A DNA stretch of 8,786 bases, taken from positions 1-8,786 of the forward strand of contig JBHELO010000117.1 of assembly GCA_046263055.1 (NCBI GenBank), given 5' to 3'. This document shows positions 6,364 through 8,786 of the stretch, piece after piece; position 1 is the stretch's first letter, and each line of letters begins with the position of its first letter. The position numbers were made by a program, and so were the translations under genes. This stretch comes from DATAQC01 sp046263055 (lineage in GTDB: Bacteria; Actinomycetota; Acidimicrobiia; Acidimicrobiales; AC-14). Under the pieces are notes generated by a model, which did no database searches, had not been told where the DNA came from, and worked only from the letters and a program-made list of their open reading frames with translations.

Positions 6364-6419
6364 GCCTACCCGTCGGCGGCACAGACGCCGGTCGTCGGGC
6401 GACACCCGCCGGGGTAGGC
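6364..6419 (+). other. Predicted three-way-junction RNA fold after rodA
   Basis: GCCTACCC (6364-6371) and GGGTAGGC (6412-6419) form a perfect 8-bp closing stem. Inside it, CGGCG/CGCCG (6374-6378 with 6386-6390, 7-nt loop) and GTCG/CGAC (6391-6394 with 6400-6403, 5-nt loop) form two adjacent hairpins. The fold lies 33 bp after the rodA stop. It could end or protect the rod operon mRNA, or be a structured RNA. G/C richness makes chance folds common. Confidence 0.3.
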
Positions 6420-6451
6420 CCGGCTCCCTCGGGACAGGCGACGGGCGGGGG

Positions 6452-6457
6452 TATGCT
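6452..6457 (+). promoter_or_regulatory. Candidate -10 element for rne
   Basis: TATGCT matches four of six -10 positions in an otherwise very G/C-rich region. A start near 6464 would give rne a leader of about 250 nt. The upstream window for a -35 has no good match. The ATG at 6470 lies 12 bases after the hexamer, close enough for a nearly leaderless leader ORF. Confidence 0.35.
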
Positions 6458-6548
6458 GCGCGGGCTTTGATGAACGCCCTCTGGCTCCGATTCCGGCCAC
6501 TGCTCGCCCTCGTGACCCGGCTGCGCCGGTTGCCCGAGAGGGTCCGGC

Positions 6549-6590
6549 CGTCGGCGGCGCCCCCGGGCCCGGGAGACGTCGGCGGCGCCC
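6549..6590. repeat. 14-bp direct repeat flanking a 12-bp palindrome
   Basis: CGTCGGCGGCGCCC occurs at 6549-6562 and 6577-6590, a 28-bp period. The palindrome CCCGGGCCCGGG (6562-6573) lies between them. The first ten bases of the repeat occur a third time at 6371-6380 in the same intergenic region. No function can be assigned. Confidence 0.4.
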
Positions 6591-6666
6591 GGCCCCCGGC
6601 CACCCGCCACCTGACATTGATCGATCGCGACGGCGCGCGCCGGGACTCCTGTCCCGCCGCCAGCGA

Positions 6667-6699
6667 CGGACGCGAGGCACGCCGCCGGGCGTGCGTCCG
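6667..6699 (+). promoter_or_regulatory. Leader hairpin directly before the rne Shine-Dalgarno
   Basis: CGGAC (6667-6671) pairs with GTCCG (6695-6699), and GCACGCC (6677-6683) pairs with GGCGTGC (6688-6694). This gives 12 bp with a 5-nt bulge on the left side and a 4-nt loop. It ends two bases before the Shine-Dalgarno GAAGGG. A second hairpin, CGGGAC-TCCT-GTCCCG, lies at 6641-6656. RNase E of E. coli controls its own mRNA through 5'-leader structure, so autoregulation here is a reasonable inference from analogy. Confidence 0.4.
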
Positions 6700-6716
6700 A
6701 CGAAGGGAACGCTCCC

Positions 6717-8747
6717 ATGACCGAGCCCCTCACCACACCGCCAGCAGACCCCCCTCCTCCCGCCGGGCCTCGCTCCCGGCCGGCGAGCCGCAGCGGGGTC
6801 GCACCGGCCAGGGCCACCCGGGCCAGCTCGCCTGACGCCCCTGGGGCCGACACCCCTGGTGACAGCACCGCCGCCCGCTCTCCCCGCCGACGGGGCTCCC
6901 GGGGCGGAAGGGGCGGCCGCCGCCCGGCGGGCACACCCACCACCGACGCTCCCGCCACCGACGACGCTCCCGCCACCACCGACCCGCCCGCCCACACGGC
7001 CACCGGGCTCGAGGTGACCGACGGCCCGGCCGCCCCCGCCCGACCGGCCCGGGCCCCACGGGCCCGGGCCCCCCGACCGGCACAGCCGCCGACGGTCGTC
7101 CTGGACGACGCCCAGCCCGACCTGCCGGACCCGCCGGGCGAGGGCCGGCCCTCGGCCGAAGCCGGTGACCGGGCCACCATCCGCCGCCCCCGCATCGGTG
7201 ACACCCGACCGGCGCCCGCCGCCGACGAAGCCGACCGGTCGACCGGGAACGACGGGGCCGAGGCGGAGTCCGACGGCGGGCCGCCCCGTCGCCGTCGCAA
7301 GCGAGGGGGGCGCGGGCGCAACGCCACCGCCACTGCGACTGCCACTGCCACTGCCACCGCCGGTGCCCGCGGGGCGGGACGGGTCGTCGACGGCCGGGTG
7401 GCGGGCGAGGACCCCGTCGCCCTCGACGACGAGACCCTGGAGCGCCGTCGGGGCCGGGAGCGCAAGGGCCGGCCCGTCGGCCGCTACCTCATGTGCGTCC
7501 AGTCCCGTCCCGGGGCCACCCAGATCGCGGTGCTCGAGGGCCGGGCCCTGATCGAGCACTACGTGGCCCGGCCGTCCGACGACGCCACCCAGATCCACGG
7601 GAACATCTACCTGGGCAAGGTCCAGAACGTGCTGCCGGGCATGGAGGCGGCGTTCGTCGACATCGGGACGCCCAAGAACGCCGTGCTCTACCGCGGCGAC
7701 GTTCAGTACGACCCCGAGGACGTGGAGGAGAAGCACCCCGGAGGGCGCGACTCGGTGCGCATCGAGCAGCTCCTGAAGGCCGGCCAGACCGTGCTGTGCC
7801 AGGTCACCAAGAACCCCATCGGCACCAAGGGCGCCCGCCTCACCCAGGAGGTGTCCCTGGCCGGGCGGTTCGTGGTGCTCCTGCCCGGCAGCAGCACCTA
7901 CGGCATCTCCAAGCGCCTGGGGGACGAGGAGCGCAAGCGCCTTCGCCGCATCCTCGACGAGGTGCGGGTGGAGGGCAACGGCCTCATCGTCCGCACCGCG
8001 GCCGAGGGCGCCACGCCCGAGGAGCTGCAGCGCGACGGCCAGCGCCTCCAGCGCCAGTGGGCCCAGATCGAGGAGCGGGCGTCCCGCAGCAACGCCCCCG
8101 CCCTGCTCTACCGGGAGCCGCCGCTGGCCGTGCGGGTAATCCGCGAGGAGTTCAACAAGGACTACCGGGGCGTGTACATCGACGACCCCGAGCTGCACCA
8201 CGAGGTGCACGACTACGTGTCGTCTCTCATCCCCGAGCTGGCCGACCGGGTGGAGCTGTACGACGACCCCGACCTGCCTCTCTTTGAGCGCCAGCACGTC
8301 CACGAGCAGCTCCACAAGGCGCTCGACCGCAAGGTGTGGCTGGCGTCGGGCGGCTCCCTGATCATCGATCGCACCGAGGCGCTCACCGTCATCGACGTGA
8401 ACACGGGCAAGAACGTGGGCAGCTCCAACCTGGAGGAGACGGTCTTCCGCAACAACCTCGAGGCGGCCGAGGAGGTGGCCCGCCAGCTCCGGCTGCGGGA
8501 CGTGGGCGGGATCATCGTCATCGACTTCATCGACATGGAGATCCGCAAGAACCGCGAGCAGGTCCTGCGCTGCTTCAAGGACGCCCTGGCTCGCGACAAG
8601 ACCCGGACCCAGGTGTTCGACATCTCCGAGCTGGGCCTGGTGGAGATGACCCGCAAGCGGGTGTCGGAGGGCCTGGTGGAGTCGTTCTCCTCCACCTGCC
8701 CGACGTGCTCGGGCCGCGGCATCATCCTCGACGAGTCGCTGTTGTAG
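6717..8747 (+). CDS. rne: Ribonuclease E/G family endoribonuclease
   Basis: RNase E/G makes the main endonucleolytic cuts in mRNA decay and in rRNA and tRNA processing. Residues 1-255 are low-complexity and Pro/Ala/Thr/Arg/Gly-rich, with RG-rich patches (SRGGRGGRR, RKRGGRGRN), typical of a disordered RNA-binding arm. The catalytic part starts at RYLMCVQ (256). It contains an S1-type region (about 290-390, with GNIYLGK at 295), the 5'-sensor/RNase H-like region, and the DNase I-like site with D560 (TVIDVNTG), N562 and D603 (IVIDFIDM). D560 and D603 are 43 residues apart, as are D303 and D346 in E. coli RNase E. The zinc-link C661-P-T-C664 is intact. Only 12 residues follow it, so the E. coli small domain and any C-terminal scaffold are absent. 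ATG 6717 has GAAGGG nine bases upstream. The subfamily name (E or G) is uncertain. Confidence 0.93.
   Translation: MTEPLTTPPADPPPPAGPRSRPASRSGVAPARATRASSPDAPGADTPGDSTAARSPRRRGSRGGRGGRRPAGTPTTDAPATDDAPATTDPPAHTATGLEVTDGPAAPARPARAPRARAPRPAQPPTVVLDDAQPDLPDPPGEGRPSAEAGDRATIRRPRIGDTRPAPAADEADRSTGNDGAEAESDGGPPRRRRKRGGRGRNATATATATATATAGARGAGRVVDGRVAGEDPVALDDETLERRRGRERKGRPVGRYLMCVQSRPGATQIAVLEGRALIEHYVARPSDDATQIHGNIYLGKVQNVLPGMEAAFVDIGTPKNAVLYRGDVQYDPEDVEEKHPGGRDSVRIEQLLKAGQTVLCQVTKNPIGTKGARLTQEVSLAGRFVVLLPGSSTYGISKRLGDEERKRLRRILDEVRVEGNGLIVRTAAEGATPEELQRDGQRLQRQWAQIEERASRSNAPALLYREPPLAVRVIREEFNKDYRGVYIDDPELHHEVHDYVSSLIPELADRVELYDDPDLPLFERQHVHEQLHKALDRKVWLASGGSLIIDRTEALTVIDVNTGKNVGSSNLEETVFRNNLEAAEEVARQLRLRDVGGIIVIDFIDMEIRKNREQVLRCFKDALARDKTRTQVFDISELGLVEMTRKRVSEGLVESFSSTCPTCSGRGIILDESLL
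7323..7358 (+). repeat. Six tandem Ala-Thr codon pairs in rne
   Basis: Six GCN-ACN codon pairs in a row encode an (Ala-Thr)6 run at residues 203-214 of RNase E/G, between a basic RG-rich patch and the catalytic domain. The near-repeat GCCACT units make the tract prone to slippage in 6-base steps, which would keep the frame and vary the linker length. Confidence 0.7.
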
Positions 8748-8756
8748 GCGGGCGCC

Positions 8757-8786
8757 CCCGCCACCCGCCACCCGCCACCCGCCACC
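8757..8786. repeat. Heptanucleotide tandem repeat with G-quadruplex pattern
   Basis: The unit CCCGCCA is repeated four times (8757-8784) and continues to the window edge. On the minus strand this gives four G-runs of at least three Gs, each separated by the 4-nt loop TGGC, the canonical G-quadruplex pattern. A hairpin, GGCGGG (8747-8752) with CCCGCC (8757-8762), overlaps its first unit. It lies 9 bp after the rne stop, where rplU often follows in related genomes. Confidence 0.75.

Larger units (their letters stand above)
6331..6716 (+). other. rodA-rne intergenic region and rne leader
   Basis: This 386-bp stretch has no confident gene. In order it contains a foldable element (6364-6419), a candidate -10 (6452-6457), repeats (6549-6590), a heptamer pair GCCACCCGCCACC (6599-6611), two hairpins (6641-6656 and 6667-6699) and the rne Shine-Dalgarno (GAAGGG, 6702-6707). 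An ORF starting at ATG 6470 (or TTG 6467) and running to 6835 overlaps the start of rne in another frame. By hand count, 71 of its 83 codons before the rne start end in G or C, with A/T most frequent at codon position 2, a mild coding signal. Its product begins MNALWLRFRPLLALVTRL and then becomes Arg/Pro-rich, with no recognised family. It may be a leader peptide or a G/C-bias artefact. Confidence 0.5.

Noticed and set aside
4912..6603. 563-codon antisense ORF over rodA and the mrdA end
   Set aside because: It runs opposite a clear membrane protein gene and encodes a His/Gly/Asp-rich low-complexity product typical of a shadow frame.
6366..8771. 801-codon antisense ORF over rne and its leader
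   Set aside because: It mirrors the real rne frame. The predicted protein is a Val/Gly/His/Arg/Ala-rich string without recognisable domains.
1..8786. CRISPR array, mobile element, tRNA or rRNA
   Set aside because: No regularly spaced long repeats, transposase, cloverleaf or rRNA-like stretch was seen on either strand. The only tandem arrays are the short repeats listed.

Overview
The window is high-GC DNA with strong G/C preference at third codon positions and several GTG starts. It carries a compact cell-elongation operon with the gene order ndk - mreB - mreC - mreD - mrdA (PBP2) - rodA - rne. All confident genes are on the + strand. The order, the high GC and a rod-complex cluster ending in an RNase E/G gene point to an actinomycete lineage that keeps MreB, such as Acidimicrobiia, Thermoleophilia or a Streptomyces relative. 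The class is an inference from synteny and style. No 16S rRNA or other definitive marker is present.

Positions 1-161 are a regulatory region before ndk. It holds a perfect 7-bp inverted repeat with a 4-nt spacer (38-55), whose core has the CGAAC-N4-GTTCG form of Gram-positive and actinobacterial LexA (SOS) boxes. A plausible sigma70-type promoter on the minus strand (TTGCAA-17 nt-TACCAT, 83 to 55) sits against it, so a divergent SOS-regulated gene may lie just off the left edge. Two GTTGCAAG direct repeats lie nearby. ndk (162-572) follows; its start is fixed by an in-frame stop five codons upstream and has no Shine-Dalgarno. After a short hairpin and a candidate promoter (619-647), the elongation genes begin.

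Positions 681-6330 hold mreB, mreC, mreD, mrdA and rodA. The last four are tightly packed, with TGATG or mini-ORF style junctions that suggest translational coupling. MreB is the actin-like scaffold. MreC and MreD link it to the periplasmic and membrane machinery. PBP2 (transpeptidase) and RodA (SEDS glycosyltransferase) make the side-wall peptidoglycan. The only loose internal junction is the 159-bp mreB-mreC gap. It appears to contain a small overlapping ORF (1678-1878) with a good Shine-Dalgarno, a strong codon-position bias and a TGATG overlap with mreC. This is the best candidate for an unannotated gene in the window.

Positions 6331-6716 are a 386-bp, structured, G/C-rich leader. It has a candidate -10 element, a predicted three-way-junction fold, repeats, two clear hairpins and a possible leader ORF. 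rne (6717-8747) follows. It encodes an RNase E/G with a long disordered N-terminal region, a complete catalytic core and almost nothing after the zinc-link cysteines. The window ends in a heptanucleotide tandem repeat (8757-8786) whose minus strand fits the canonical G-quadruplex pattern. No mobile element, CRISPR array, tRNA or rRNA was seen. All pairings and base counts were done by eye.
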